In this document: positions 1 through 8,988 of the stretch, piece after piece | Numbering within the stretch: position 1 is the first letter of the stretch | Layout of the letters: every line of letters begins with the position of its first letter | Source: UBA4421 sp002470275 | GTDB taxonomy: Bacteria > Pseudomonadota > Gammaproteobacteria > Pseudomonadales > Azotimanducaceae | Direction: 5' to 3' | DNA length: 64,000 bases | NCBI GenBank assembly: GCA_913052345.1 | Contig: CAJXDR010000008.1 | Coordinates: 18,125-82,124, forward strand | Translations under genes and position numbers: made by a program | Notes under the pieces: generated by a model | Seen by the model: only the letters and a program-made list of their open reading frames with translations | Database searches by the model: none | Told to the model about the DNA's origin: nothing

Positions 1-1
1 T

Positions 2-844
2 ATTTTTGGCGTGGGCGTCTCTTTCGCGCTGACTGCCTTTGGCGTCCAAATGCCCGCCAATAAAACTATTATCCACGCGACCAATGACCCCATGGACTTA
101 AACAAAGACATACCGGCTCAACACGCCCTAATTGGGGACGCCAAACTCACCCTGGAGGCCCTCAACGCTGCGCTCAAGCTAGAGGACGCCGCAACAGCCA
201 AAGCCCGCGTTGACGAACCCGCCAAAATTCGCAGCCTTAGGGAACAGTGGATGAGCGAATGGGCGCCCAAACTTGAAAACGACCAATCACCGATCAATCC
301 CTATCGCGTCGTCGCCGAACTCAACCGGTTGGTAGATAAGACAAAGGTGATCATTACCCATGATGCGGGGAGCCCCAGGGATCAAACGACACCCTTCTGG
401 GAGGCCATCACCCCGCTCTCCTATATCGGATGGGGCAAAACCACCCAGCTTGGGTATGGGTTGGGCTTGGCCATGGGCGCTAAGCTGGCGGAGCCCGACA
501 AGCTTTGCATCAACGTCTGGGGAGATGCAGCCATCGGCTTTACCGGCATGGATTTCGAGACCGCGGTACGCGAACGCATCCCAATCCTATCCATTCTCTT
601 TAATAACTTCTCTATGGCCATTGAGATTCCGATCATGCCTGTCTCCCAGGAGAAATATGGTGCCATCGAGATTTCAGGTCACTATGCCGACATGGCAAAG
701 GCCTTTGGTGGTTATGGAGAACGTGTTACCCAACCGAGCGAGATCGTTTCAGCGCTCAAACGCGGCATCGAGGCGACGCAACGAGGTCAGGCAGCCCTGT
801 TGGAGTTCATCACGGACCAGGAAATCGATATCTCTAACGAGTAA
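2..844 (+). CDS. Thiamine diphosphate-dependent enzyme, C-terminal part (5' end outside window)
   Basis: The reading frame is open from the first bases, so the N-terminus lies upstream. The 280 visible residues match the central and C-terminal ThDP-binding parts of the acetolactate synthase / benzoylformate decarboxylase superfamily. The ThDP/Mg motif reads GDAAIGF about 171 residues in and ends in NN about 27 residues later; the usual third residue Gly of GDG is Ala, which is tolerated in relatives. The substrate cannot be told from this part. It lies 33 bp before a CurA-like reductase on the same strand, so the two may be co-transcribed. Confidence 0.85.
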   Translation: MFGVGVSFALTAFGVQMPANKTIIHATNDPMDLNKDIPAQHALIGDAKLTLEALNAALKLEDAATAKARVDEPAKIRSLREQWMSEWAPKLENDQSPINPYRVVAELNRLVDKTKVIITHDAGSPRDQTTPFWEAITPLSYIGWGKTTQLGYGLGLAMGAKLAEPDKLCINVWGDAAIGFTGMDFETAVRERIPILSILFNNFSMAIEIPIMPVSQEKYGAIEISGHYADMAKAFGGYGERVTQPSEIVSALKRGIEATQRGQAALLEFITDQEIDISNE

Positions 845-877
845 GCTTCTGAGAGAACGCGATACTGGAGACCCCCG

Positions 878-1873
878 ATGCGTGTACGTGCCATTGCACT
901 GAAGAGACGCCCAAACGGCCTGCCCGAGACTGAGGACTTCGACGTTTGCGAAGTCGATGCCCCGCCACCCGAAGCGGGAGAGATTCAGGTCCGAAACGTC
1001 TGTATGTCTGTGGACCCCTACATGCGGGGACGGATGTACGACCGGAAATCTTATGTTCCACCCTTCCAAATTGGCGAAGTCCTATCTGGTGGCAGTATCG
1101 GTGAGGTACTAGCCTCTGCCCACCCTGACTTCAAAGAAGGCGACTTTGTCTCAAGCTCCTACGGCTGGCGCGAGGGCTTTACGGCCCCGGCGGCACAGGT
1201 GGAAAGGTTAGGCAAGATACAGGCCCCACCTTCAGCCTACTTGGGCGCCCTAGGCATGCCTGGTATGACCGCCTATGTTGGATTGTTAGAAATCGGGGCC
1301 CTCCAGGACGGCGAGTCGGTATTCGTCTCTGGCGCTGCCGGTGCAGTCGGCAGCGTCGCGGGACAGATCGCCAAAATAAGAGGTTGCTCCGTCATCGGCA
1401 GTGCGGGGACAGACGACAAGGCTCGTCTCCTCACCGAGGAGTTGGGCTTCGACTATGGCTTCAACTATAAGGAAGGCAGCATCGTCCAGCATTTGCGCCA
1501 GGCAGCGCCCAAGGGATTGGATGTCTACTTCGACAATGTGGGGTCGGACCACCTGCAGGCGGCGCTCATGTGCATGCGGCCCAATGGCCGCATTCCCCTG
1601 TGCGGAGCCATATCCACCTATAACGATGCCGCGCCGCGACCTGGGCCTAACAACCTATCCATGGCCATCGGCCTTGGATTAACCCTTCGGGGCTTCATCG
1701 TGAGCAACTTCATGCACCGCTACGCGAACTTTCGTTCCGATATGGAGAAGTGGGTAAACAACGGTCAAATCAAGACCAAGGAAACAATCCTTGGAGGGAT
1801 CGAAAGTGCCCCAGACGCCTTCATCGGCCTGTTCACAGGTGTCAACGTAGGCAAAATGATCGTCTCCCTCTAG
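878..1873 (+). CDS. NADP-dependent oxidoreductase, zinc-free MDR family (CurA/PTGR-like)
   Basis: The 331-residue length fits medium-chain reductases that reduce the C=C bond of enones, such as E. coli CurA and mammalian prostaglandin reductases. The N-terminal region has the family's SVDPYMRGRM segment (residues 44-53), and the nucleotide-binding loop AAGAVGS lies at about 153-159. No structural or catalytic zinc cysteine cluster is visible, as expected for this branch. Known members use NADPH to saturate alpha,beta-unsaturated carbonyls; the natural substrate here is unknown. It follows the ThDP enzyme closely and converges on the acyl-CoA dehydrogenase genes. Confidence 0.88.
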   Translation: MRVRAIALKRRPNGLPETEDFDVCEVDAPPPEAGEIQVRNVCMSVDPYMRGRMYDRKSYVPPFQIGEVLSGGSIGEVLASAHPDFKEGDFVSSSYGWREGFTAPAAQVERLGKIQAPPSAYLGALGMPGMTAYVGLLEIGALQDGESVFVSGAAGAVGSVAGQIAKIRGCSVIGSAGTDDKARLLTEELGFDYGFNYKEGSIVQHLRQAAPKGLDVYFDNVGSDHLQAALMCMRPNGRIPLCGAISTYNDAAPRPGPNNLSMAIGLGLTLRGFIVSNFMHRYANFRSDMEKWVNNGQIKTKETILGGIESAPDAFIGLFTGVNVGKMIVSL

Positions 1874-1883
1874 CGAGGACGCT

Positions 1884-2843
1884 CTAGCCTTTTGTTGCAA
1901 TAAAGTCCCAGGCGCGATCCGCGCCCAACGCGGCAAACTGCTGCCCAAGAATTTGCTGCCAGTAAAACTCGCTGCCCCATTCATCACGCCAGGCCCAGAG
2001 CCTGCGCGTGAAGTGGTGCAGCCTATGCTCATAAGTAAAACCCATGGCGCCATGGACCTGATGTACCTGCTCCGCAACGATACCGACAGCTTCCCCAACC
2101 CTAGCCTTCGCTGCAGCCACTTCGTATAAAAAGCGTTCGGAGGAAAGGGCATCAATACCCGCGTCAGCAGCCCGCTGGGCCGCCGCCACCTCGGCGGCGA
2201 CCACCGCCAGGCTGTGCTGAATGGCCTGAAACTTACTGATGGTGCGTCCAAACTGACGCCGCTCTGAGGCAAACTGGAGCCCAAGATCTAACACAGCCTG
2301 TAACGTGCCCGCCATCAGGCACGTTCTAGCAAGCGCCAGTTGAGCATAGGGTGCATCCTCGACCTCAAGCATGCCCTGAACCAGCGCCGGCGGCGCAATG
2401 GAGCCGCGAGGCTCGCCTGCCAAATTGGCCAGCCCCTCCTGAGCCGCCTGCCCCGGGTGGAGCTCTACAATACGGCTATCCGGACTCACCGCTAAAATCC
2501 ATTCGGCATGGGAGGACCAGGCTATATCAATGACACCCCCATTGTGCTGGATTCCGATACTGCGCAAGACCGAATCCTTAGCAGCCATCCAGCGATTGGC
2601 CAGCAGCACTTCAGCCATAGGAAGCGGTACCGCAAAACGGCCACATATTTTTAAAAAGGCAAATAAGTCGGCGGCTTCTGTTCCACTGTCTGGGCTCCCA
2701 AGCAGGTGGAACCCCTGGTCTACGATCTGCTGCCAAAGTGCCTCGGCAAAGGCCCCCTGCTCGCATTTATCCAGCAGGGCTTTATCCACGTGATCAGAGA
2801 AGATTCTCTCCGCAGATTCAATAATGAGCGTCTCGGTATCCAT
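1884..2843 (-). CDS. Acyl-CoA dehydrogenase-like subunit (short, 319 aa)
   Basis: Acyl-CoA dehydrogenase fold, shorter than the usual 380-400 residues. It has the flavin-contact segment ERRQFGRTISKFQAIQH (about 194-210) and the HGAMGFTYEHRLHHF helix (264-278). I cannot place a catalytic glutamate at the usual late position. The start codon overlaps the stop of the upstream dehydrogenase (TAATG at 2841-2845), so the pair is translationally coupled. In bacterial steroid and side-chain catabolism such unequal pairs form alpha2beta2 enzymes in which only one subunit carries the catalytic base; that arrangement is inferred here. Confidence 0.85.
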   Translation of the reverse strand: MDTETLIIESAERIFSDHVDKALLDKCEQGAFAEALWQQIVDQGFHLLGSPDSGTEAADLFAFLKICGRFAVPLPMAEVLLANRWMAAKDSVLRSIGIQHNGGVIDIAWSSHAEWILAVSPDSRIVELHPGQAAQEGLANLAGEPRGSIAPPALVQGMLEVEDAPYAQLALARTCLMAGTLQAVLDLGLQFASERRQFGRTISKFQAIQHSLAVVAAEVAAAQRAADAGIDALSSERFLYEVAAAKARVGEAVGIVAEQVHQVHGAMGFTYEHRLHHFTRRLWAWRDEWGSEFYWQQILGQQFAALGADRAWDFIATKG

Positions 2844-3988
2844 TATCTCAGGCCGAGACTTCGGGCAATGACGCCGCGCAGAATTTCCCGGGTCCCCCCT
2901 CTCAGGGTAAAGGAAGGAGACAGCAGCATGGTCTCATCGAAGGTCTGTCGAAAGAGCCCCAGGGCGGCAGCATCCGTGTGCGCGATGTCAGGCACGGCCA
3001 AGCGTGCAACTTCTGGCACAAGCTTCTCAAAATTGTTCCCCAGCTCTTTGACCAGTGCAGCCTCCACCACGACATCCTTACCGGCTTCCAGCATCCCCGC
3101 CACGGATAGGGACATGCGTCGGAGCGTCATGAAGTGCCCAGCCAAACGACCGATTGCCGCCGCTTGATGAGGCGCAGGCGAATCACCACATAATCTAATC
3201 AACTCGGCAAAGACGCGATAGGCGGATAGGAATCGCTCTGGGCCGCTGCGTTCGTAGGCCAGTTCTGAGGTGACCTGCTGCCAACCATTACCAGGTTCGC
3301 CAACAATGCGATTCTTAGGGACAAGCACATCCTCAAAAACGACTTCATTGAAATCTTCCCCACCGGCCATATTCCTTATGGGCCTTATTTTCACACCATC
3401 ATTTTTAAGATCGACAATGATTTGAGACAGTCCCGCGTGCCGGTTTTCCGTCTGGGCTGCGGTTCGCACCAAGCAAATAATGAAGTGATTGCGATGGGCA
3501 TCCGTGGTCCAGACCTTGGTACCGTTGATTCGGTATGCGTCACCCTCTGCGGTGGCCGAGGTTCTTACCGATGCTAGATCAGAGCCCGTATCGGGTTCGC
3601 TCATACCAATGGAAAAGAAGCGCTCCCCTCGAATGATCCCGGGCAAGTAGCGCTGGCGCTGTTCTGGGGTTCCGAACCGAAGCAGCAGCGGACCGCTCTG
3701 GCGATCTGCGATCCAGTGCGCGCTCACCGGCGCACCGGCTGATAGCAGCTCTTCGGTAACCACCAAGCGCTCAAAATTGCTCCGCTCTCCACCCCCGTAT
3801 TGCGCCGGCCAGGTCATACCTATCCAGCCCCGCTCCCCGAGTTTTTGCGAGAATTCAGGATCATGCCCCGTCACAAAGTCCGAATTGGGTCGAGGCAGGT
3901 AGGCCCTATTCTCGTCGATAAAGGCCCTTACCTGAGCACGCAAATCCTGTGTCTCGTCGCTGAGCGCGACTCGGTCGAACTGAAACAT
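2843..3988 (-). CDS. Acyl-CoA dehydrogenase (catalytic partner, 381 aa)
   Basis: Full-length FAD-dependent acyl-CoA dehydrogenase that would introduce an alpha,beta double bond into an acyl-CoA. The central domain has the MSEPDTGSDLASVRT segment, and a likely catalytic base lies in the AYERSGPERF helix. The late position that holds Glu in medium-chain enzymes is in a LRGGTREILRG context instead. I chose the ATG at 3988, preceded by a purine-rich AGGGGGG site, over the open frame reaching 4054, because homology begins with MFQFDR. It forms an overlapping pair with the 319-residue subunit downstream. Confidence 0.88.
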   Translation of the reverse strand: MFQFDRVALSDETQDLRAQVRAFIDENRAYLPRPNSDFVTGHDPEFSQKLGERGWIGMTWPAQYGGGERSNFERLVVTEELLSAGAPVSAHWIADRQSGPLLLRFGTPEQRQRYLPGIIRGERFFSIGMSEPDTGSDLASVRTSATAEGDAYRINGTKVWTTDAHRNHFIICLVRTAAQTENRHAGLSQIIVDLKNDGVKIRPIRNMAGGEDFNEVVFEDVLVPKNRIVGEPGNGWQQVTSELAYERSGPERFLSAYRVFAELIRLCGDSPAPHQAAAIGRLAGHFMTLRRMSLSVAGMLEAGKDVVVEAALVKELGNNFEKLVPEVARLAVPDIAHTDAAALGLFRQTFDETMLLSPSFTLRGGTREILRGVIARSLGLR

Positions 3989-4096
3989 TGCGAACGCCCC
4001 CCTGGCATACCCGCTAAGACCAAAAAGACTAAAGCCGGGACCATCACAACGCAACGCATCAAAGTTGGATAAAGGAACGGAGAATCGTGACCGTTA

Positions 4097-4549
4097 GTGC
4101 TTACCACCAAGCTATGGCAACATGTACCCATGCTTGATTTGCTTGATCTCAAACACGCCTTTGATCCGGTCTTTGATGACCTGAGGGCTCGTTCGTCCGT
4201 GGTGGATCGATTTGTAGACAGAAATATATATCAGGTCTACGTCGCCACCCTGTGGGCAAATGTCGTTCTCTCTCCAGGGGAAGCCGGTATTGAGGAGGAG
4301 GATTTAGAAAACCTTCACGACGTTGTTGTGGCGGAAATTGAGCAGGTCTTGGGGCCAGGAACCGATCTCAACGCCGTGTTTGCCTTCATTAGCTCCAAGC
4401 AAGGGGAGCAGACCATGGCGGAGGTAAAACTCAATCAGACCCACAAAGACTTACTGCAGTACTTTTCGAGCATGATTCTCGACCCGGAGGGCCACAAAAA
4501 ATGGATGCAGGAAATCCGGGACAAAACGGGCTTGCCGCGCTCAAACTAG
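4097..4549 (+). CDS. Conserved-looking protein of unknown function (150 aa)
   Basis: I do not recognise this protein. It is acidic, probably helical and soluble, with no signal peptide or membrane segment. The frame opens with GTG at 4097; an ATG 11 codons on, at 4130 (MLDLLDLKHAF), is an equally possible start because neither has a convincing ribosome site. It stands alone on the plus strand, diverging from the acyl-CoA dehydrogenases, and its 3' end overlaps the end of yjbQ by 9 bp. Confidence 0.6.
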   Translation: MLTTKLWQHVPMLDLLDLKHAFDPVFDDLRARSSVVDRFVDRNIYQVYVATLWANVVLSPGEAGIEEEDLENLHDVVVAEIEQVLGPGTDLNAVFAFISSKQGEQTMAEVKLNQTHKDLLQYFSSMILDPEGHKKWMQEIRDKTGLPRSN

Positions 4550-4951
4550 GATTGAAACAAGCACTGATCGTGAGAGAACCGCGTGGCGGTGCTCCCAAAG
4601 ATAAATACCCTGCCAAGTCCCTAAGGCCATAGCCCCGTCCACCACCGGAATCGATAGCGAGACAGCGGTCAGCGCACTCTTGATATGGCCAGGCATGTCA
4701 TCCGGTCCCTCCTCTACGTGGCTATAAAGTCCATCGTTTTCGGGCACCAATCGATCAAGCCAAGCCTGAAGATCTCGCCCCACCGCAGGGTCCGCATTCT
4801 CCTGAATTAACAGGCTCGCAGAGGTATGCCGGATAAAGAGATTCACTAGGGCATCCTCGCAGTTAGCGGCTGCCACAAGCGCTCTAACGTCTTCAGTCAG
4901 ATCATATAGCCCCTGCCCCGATACGCTGACGCTCAGCTCGTGATGCTTCAT
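4541..4951 (-). CDS. yjbQ: YjbQ/UPF0047 family protein
   Basis: At 136 residues this matches the UPF0047/YjbQ family along its whole length, with the family segments LFIRHTSASLLIQENAD (38-54) and GTWQGIYLWEHR near the C-terminus. Members show weak thiamine-phosphate synthase activity, but the physiological role is unsettled. It begins 29 bp after the TRAP large permease gene on the same strand and is probably the last gene of that operon. Confidence 0.9.
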   Translation of the reverse strand: MKHHELSVSVSGQGLYDLTEDVRALVAAANCEDALVNLFIRHTSASLLIQENADPAVGRDLQAWLDRLVPENDGLYSHVEEGPDDMPGHIKSALTAVSLSIPVVDGAMALGTWQGIYLWEHRHAVLSRSVLVSILV

Positions 4952-4980
4952 AAGGGTTTAAGACACCGTGGCAGGACCGA

Positions 4981-6264
4981 CTAGGGGTCCATATGCCAGA
5001 GGCTCAAAGCCGGCACGTAGGTGATGATTAACAGCGCGATCAGCAGGATCACCATGAAGGGCAGCGTCGCCGCATAAAGTTCTAGCAGCGGCTTTTTGAA
5101 TCGATAGCTGGCGATAAATAAATTCATCCCCACCGGCGGCGTGAAATAACCCACCTGCATATTCGCGAGGAAGATGATGCCCAAGTGCACCGGATGGATG
5201 CCGTAGCCCACCGCGACAGGCAACAGCAGAGGCACCATGATCACCAAAGCCGAGAAAATATCCAGCATCGCGCCCAGGAGCAGCAGCAGGATATTCAAGA
5301 GCAATAAAAAACTGATGGGGTTTTGGATATAGGTCTGCATGAACTGCATCAACTGCTGGGGCACCTGGGCGTCCACCAAGAAATTGGTAAAGCCTAGCGC
5401 AATACCCAAGATCAGCAGAATGCCACCCACCATGACCATGGATTCAATCGCCACAGAGGCAAGCTGTTTGAGCTTCACTTCTCGATAACAGAATACTTCC
5501 GCGATAATCACATAGAGCGCGGTCACTGCCGCCGCCTCGGAGATGGCGAAAATACCGCTGAAAACACCGCCCAGCACCACAAAGGGCAAGGGTATCTCCC
5601 ATCGAGCGGCATACAGCGCAGAGCGGAGATTGGCCCAAGTGAAAGGCACCCGTGGAATCTTACCACCCCGGTGCCGCCAAAGCGTCCATAGGATCAACAG
5701 CGTTAGCATTAACAGTAGCGGCAGAATACCCGCGACAAACAGATCCACAATGGAAAATCGTTGGCCGACGTCCAGCTGCTGTGCAATCACACCATAAAGA
5801 ATCAGCGGCACCGAGGGGACCAAAAGCAGCCCCAAACTGCCGGACGTTGTCACCAAGCCGGTACTGTATTTTTCTGAGAACCCCGCCTCTCTCAAAGCCG
5901 GGAGCAGCAAGGCCCCTAGAGCAACGATGGTGACCCCAGATGCGCCCGTTAACGCGGTAAAGACCGCGCAGGCCACGAAGCCCACCACGGCCAGCCCGCT
6001 GGGCATCCAGCCAAAGAGGCTTTGCATCAAGTTGACCAAGCGTGTGGATGTGTTGGCCGCACTCAACAAATACCCGCTAAAGGTAAAGAGCGGTAGCGCT
6101 ACCAGCAGCGGCGTATCCACAATGCGGTACAGCTCAATGGCAATAATGGCCAAGTCAATATCCGCACTGAAGTAGCCGAGCATGGCTGCCGCCATCAATA
6201 TCGCAAAGAGCGGCGCACCAAGCATGGCCATCACGACGATGAGGATAACGCCGAGCCAAATCAT
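4981..6264 (-). CDS. dctM: TRAP transporter large permease (DctM family)
   Basis: 427 hydrophobic residues predicted to form about 12 membrane helices, the usual size for the DctM/TRAP large subunit, which carries out Na+-driven import of a substrate delivered by a periplasmic binding protein. It has the family segments MAAAMLGYFSADIDLAI near the N-terminus, GASGVTIVALGALLLPAL in the first half and GIIFLANMQVGYFTPPVGMNLF late in the protein. The start overlaps the end of the small permease by 4 bp (ATGA). The substrate is probably an organic anion but is not determined. Confidence 0.93.
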   Translation of the reverse strand: MIWLGVILIVVMAMLGAPLFAILMAAAMLGYFSADIDLAIIAIELYRIVDTPLLVALPLFTFSGYLLSAANTSTRLVNLMQSLFGWMPSGLAVVGFVACAVFTALTGASGVTIVALGALLLPALREAGFSEKYSTGLVTTSGSLGLLLVPSVPLILYGVIAQQLDVGQRFSIVDLFVAGILPLLLMLTLLILWTLWRHRGGKIPRVPFTWANLRSALYAARWEIPLPFVVLGGVFSGIFAISEAAAVTALYVIIAEVFCYREVKLKQLASVAIESMVMVGGILLILGIALGFTNFLVDAQVPQQLMQFMQTYIQNPISFLLLLNILLLLLGAMLDIFSALVIMVPLLLPVAVGYGIHPVHLGIIFLANMQVGYFTPPVGMNLFIASYRFKKPLLELYAATLPFMVILLIALLIITYVPALSLWHMDP

Positions 6265-6731
6265 AGCGGCTTAATCAAGAGCACTAGGTAACGAAATGAC
6301 ATCACGGCTCCGCCAATGGGCATAATCGCTTCGCAAATCCAAGCGGGGACGTCCCCGTAGGCGATGGCGCCATCAAGGTACTCGTAATTTACAAATTGAT
6401 AGCTGCCCCATGTAAAGAACAATAGAACCACGAGCGTGAAGCCGTGAGTCAGTCGCGCCAGCCAGGGCTTAAATCCTTCACTGACAAAACGGCTCGCTAA
6501 GTCGATACGAATATGACTGTCATCACGCGAGGCCACCATGGCGCCGACCAGGGCCACCCAAAGCACGGTAATTCTGACCAAGGAATCCCCCCAGTAGATC
6601 CCGCTGTCGAACAGGTTGCGCAACAACACCTGGGTTACCGCTACGCCAATCATCACCACCAGCAGCAAAACCAGCAGCGCATCCTCCAGCTGGCGCAGGC
6701 GACCCATTATCTGACTAAGGCGTTGCTTCAC
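6261..6731 (-). CDS. dctQ: TRAP transporter small permease (DctQ family)
   Basis: 156 residues with four predicted membrane helices, the normal DctQ size and layout. The SHIRIDL segment after helix 2 is characteristic. It overlaps both neighbours: its start lies inside the end of dctP (17 bp) and its end overlaps dctM by 4 bp, so the three are translationally coupled. DctQ pairs with DctM in the inner membrane. Confidence 0.9.
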   Translation of the reverse strand: MKQRLSQIMGRLRQLEDALLVLLLVVMIGVAVTQVLLRNLFDSGIYWGDSLVRITVLWVALVGAMVASRDDSHIRIDLASRFVSEGFKPWLARLTHGFTLVVLLFFTWGSYQFVNYEYLDGAIAYGDVPAWICEAIMPIGGAVMSFRYLVLLIKPL

Positions 6732-7773
6732 TTCGGAATTGCTTGAGGTGAGCGATCAATTCTTCGTACATAGCGCGAGAGACGTAGCCGTCATCTATTA
6801 GCTTTTCGTTGGCCCGATCGGCCATCTCAAACCACTGCTGCTGTTCCTCATCCGAAGGCTGGAGCCATTCTACTCCCTCGGCCAACAAAGCTGCCTGGGC
6901 GCTGTCATTGTCCTGACGAGAAGATCTATCTACTGCCTCAACCGCAGTCGCCAGCTCCTCTGTTACGATCTGCTGCTCCATTTCGTTCAATCGATTAAAG
7001 GCGCGCTCCGTGATGGTGAATAGCCCGTAAACGTAAATCAGCGGCAGTTCAATGGCGTAGTTGACCTGGGTATGCCACTGGAGCGCAATGGCACCAATCG
7101 GCGGTGTACCAATGCTATCAATTAAACCCGTCTGCAGCCCCGTAAGGACGTCTGCAATGGGCAGCGGGATCGGCGTCACGTTGAAGGATGAATAGGCCTT
7201 CAGAGCGCCAGGATCATTATCCGGAGCCCAAACGCGCCGGTCTCGAAAAGCCCCCACCGAGGTAGCAGCATATTGGCTCATGGGATAGGCGAATCCGACC
7301 TCTGCCAAACCAAAACCAACAAATTTTTTCTCCCGCAGCCCCGCCATGAGCTGGGCATCCATGCGTTCGCGCACATAGTCCACCTCTGCTGAAGAGCGAA
7401 AGATAAGAGGCAAGTTGTAGAGTGCAATATCGGGATAAGGCTGCATCACGCCCCCCGAAGTGAGCGCTGCGCCGTGAATCTGCCCAACCCGCATTTTCCG
7501 CAACACCGCCTTATCGTCACCCATCACACCGCCGGGATAGATTTTAAACTTGACCTCACCATTCGTTCTCTCGCCAATGCGCTCGGCCGCACTCCGTAAG
7601 GACTTCATCCAGCCCGTCCCCTCTGGCGAAAGGGTGGCTATTTTCAAGGTCGTTGCCGCCTGGGGCTGAGGGGCCAAACCGACCCAGAGGAACAAAAACA
7701 CGATCGCCCCTGTCATCCAGGTCGTCTTGACAGTGGGCGTTTGGAGATCAGAGTTAAAAGTAGTCGTCTGCAC
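6715..7773 (-). CDS. dctP: TRAP transporter periplasmic substrate-binding protein (DctP family)
   Basis: 352 residues with an N-terminal signal peptide (hydrophobic stretch about residues 20-36, probable cleavage after QPQA). The mature protein begins TTLKIATLSPEGTGW, and the YPGGVMGDDKAVLRKMRVGQ segment is typical of DctP. The start is GTG at 7773 with AAGGAA about 10 bases upstream; an internal ATG at 7716 would still keep the signal peptide. It overlaps the upstream tatT gene by 20 bp. A neighbouring TatT protein suggests the TatP-like subgroup first described in Treponema. Confidence 0.9.
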   Translation of the reverse strand: MQTTTFNSDLQTPTVKTTWMTGAIVFLFLWVGLAPQPQAATTLKIATLSPEGTGWMKSLRSAAERIGERTNGEVKFKIYPGGVMGDDKAVLRKMRVGQIHGAALTSGGVMQPYPDIALYNLPLIFRSSAEVDYVRERMDAQLMAGLREKKFVGFGLAEVGFAYPMSQYAATSVGAFRDRRVWAPDNDPGALKAYSSFNVTPIPLPIADVLTGLQTGLIDSIGTPPIGAIALQWHTQVNYAIELPLIYVYGLFTITERAFNRLNEMEQQIVTEELATAVEAVDRSSRQDNDSAQAALLAEGVEWLQPSDEEQQQWFEMADRANEKLIDDGYVSRAMYEELIAHLKQFRSEATP

Positions 7774-8674
7774 TGTCTAAGAGTTCCTTTGCTTGTTCCT
7801 TGGCGACGGTATTCATCAGGGTCAGGCCGGGAGCTTGGGCCTCGGCATCAAGCACCTCCCCCAACAGCTGATCGTGTAACGCTCTATCAAACATGAGCCG
7901 GGCATATTGATCAGCGTACATGACCTTGGCCATGAGGTGCTGACCGGAAGAAATATCGAGCACTCTCTCAAAGTGGCCTTTGCCGATTTCCGGTTTGCCA
8001 CCCATCGCGGGCGGCAGCAGGGTTTCGAATACGCCCAGGTAGAGATAAGCCCCGCCATTGGCATGCTCACCATCTAGCTCAGCGACTTGCGTCATCAGGG
8101 CCTTAACTCTAGCCAGTTGGGCCACCGCGCCAAAATCATCGCTATTGGCCTGAATCCAACCGGCCCAGATGCTCGCCAAGCTATAGAGCTCGGGCACCTC
8201 GGACGCTCGACGACTTTGAACCCAGCTCAAAAAATCAGGGAAGGCTCGCGTGTCGAGATCGCAACCATTGGTGAGCGACGCGCAGGTTGACGCAAAAATT
8301 TGTGCCTTGGCCTTCTCATGCAGTTTCTTGGCACGTTCGGCATCGGCCACAAAGGCTCCCGCGTAGGCGGAGTGCAGCTCGGCTGACTGCGCCAAGAGCG
8401 CTGCGTTGTCGGGCGACCCAGAAACAAGAGAATCAATGAGGATTAGGTAGGCCGGTGCACCGTCGCGCACCATGGCGGGATCATCACTGTTAAGGATGGC
8501 GTCAGAGAGGTTGCTAGCGAAACCCTGGGTTACTGAGCCCAGCATGGACGCACACCCAGAGCTCAATAGTAGGAAGGCCGCCAGGACGAGCTTTAGAACC
8601 CCATTGGCGTGCGGACGCAAGCGCCCTTCGCGAGACGACCCGTAAGATTTTCCTGCCCTTAACGTGCCCGTCAT
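7754..8674 (-). CDS. tatT: TRAP-associated lipoprotein, TatT (T-component) family
   Basis: 306 residues beginning with a basic N-region, a hydrophobic helix and a lipobox LLLSSGC with Cys41 as the likely lipidated residue. The rest is helical and fits TatT, a TPR-like lipoprotein that forms a trimer and binds the TRAP binding protein TatP in Treponema pallidum. It is the first gene of the operon tatT-dctP-dctQ-dctM-yjbQ. AGGATCGTT precedes the ATG. In Treponema a hydrophobic ligand has been proposed for the TatT-TatP pair; whether that holds here is open. Confidence 0.85.
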   Translation of the reverse strand: MTGTLRAGKSYGSSREGRLRPHANGVLKLVLAAFLLLSSGCASMLGSVTQGFASNLSDAILNSDDPAMVRDGAPAYLILIDSLVSGSPDNAALLAQSAELHSAYAGAFVADAERAKKLHEKAKAQIFASTCASLTNGCDLDTRAFPDFLSWVQSRRASEVPELYSLASIWAGWIQANSDDFGAVAQLARVKALMTQVAELDGEHANGGAYLYLGVFETLLPPAMGGKPEIGKGHFERVLDISSGQHLMAKVMYADQYARLMFDRALHDQLLGEVLDAEAQAPGLTLMNTVAKEQAKELLDSADDYF

Positions 8675-8988
8675 AACGATCCTAAATCACCCGCTACTTC
8701 TATTTCATTTAAACGATGCTACGTGGCTAAATCAACCGCGATTTTCATTCGCCGGAGAGAGAATCAACGCGTCTCCTCAACGATGACCCGTGCCCTTAGA
8801 CAGGGAGGGCGACAAACCTGAGCCTACACCCAGCGGCTATCGTGACCAAGGAGATACCGCTCGAGAACGACCGGCGGCAACCGCCACCCATGCCAGAACG
8901 GGTGAAGTCATGGCTAAATTTTAATGACAAATCTTCGCGCCCAGTTCGGTATTTGATAGCCTGCACCGTCACGTTACCGGAGCGCAAC
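8675..8988. other. Intergenic region between divergent tatT and enoyl-CoA hydratase genes
   Basis: 314 bp that must hold the promoters of both the TRAP operon and the hydratase gene. I see no clear paired -35/-10 elements. An open frame continues upstream of the hydratase from a GTG at 8842, but its residues show no homology to the family. A short hairpin GGCGG-CAA-CCGCC lies near 8873; nothing indicates a function for it. Confidence 0.5.

Noticed and set aside
8842..8988. N-terminal extension of the enoyl-CoA hydratase from GTG 8842
   Set aside because: The 49 extra residues show no crotonase similarity, and the ATG at 8989 has a good ribosome site and begins the homology.
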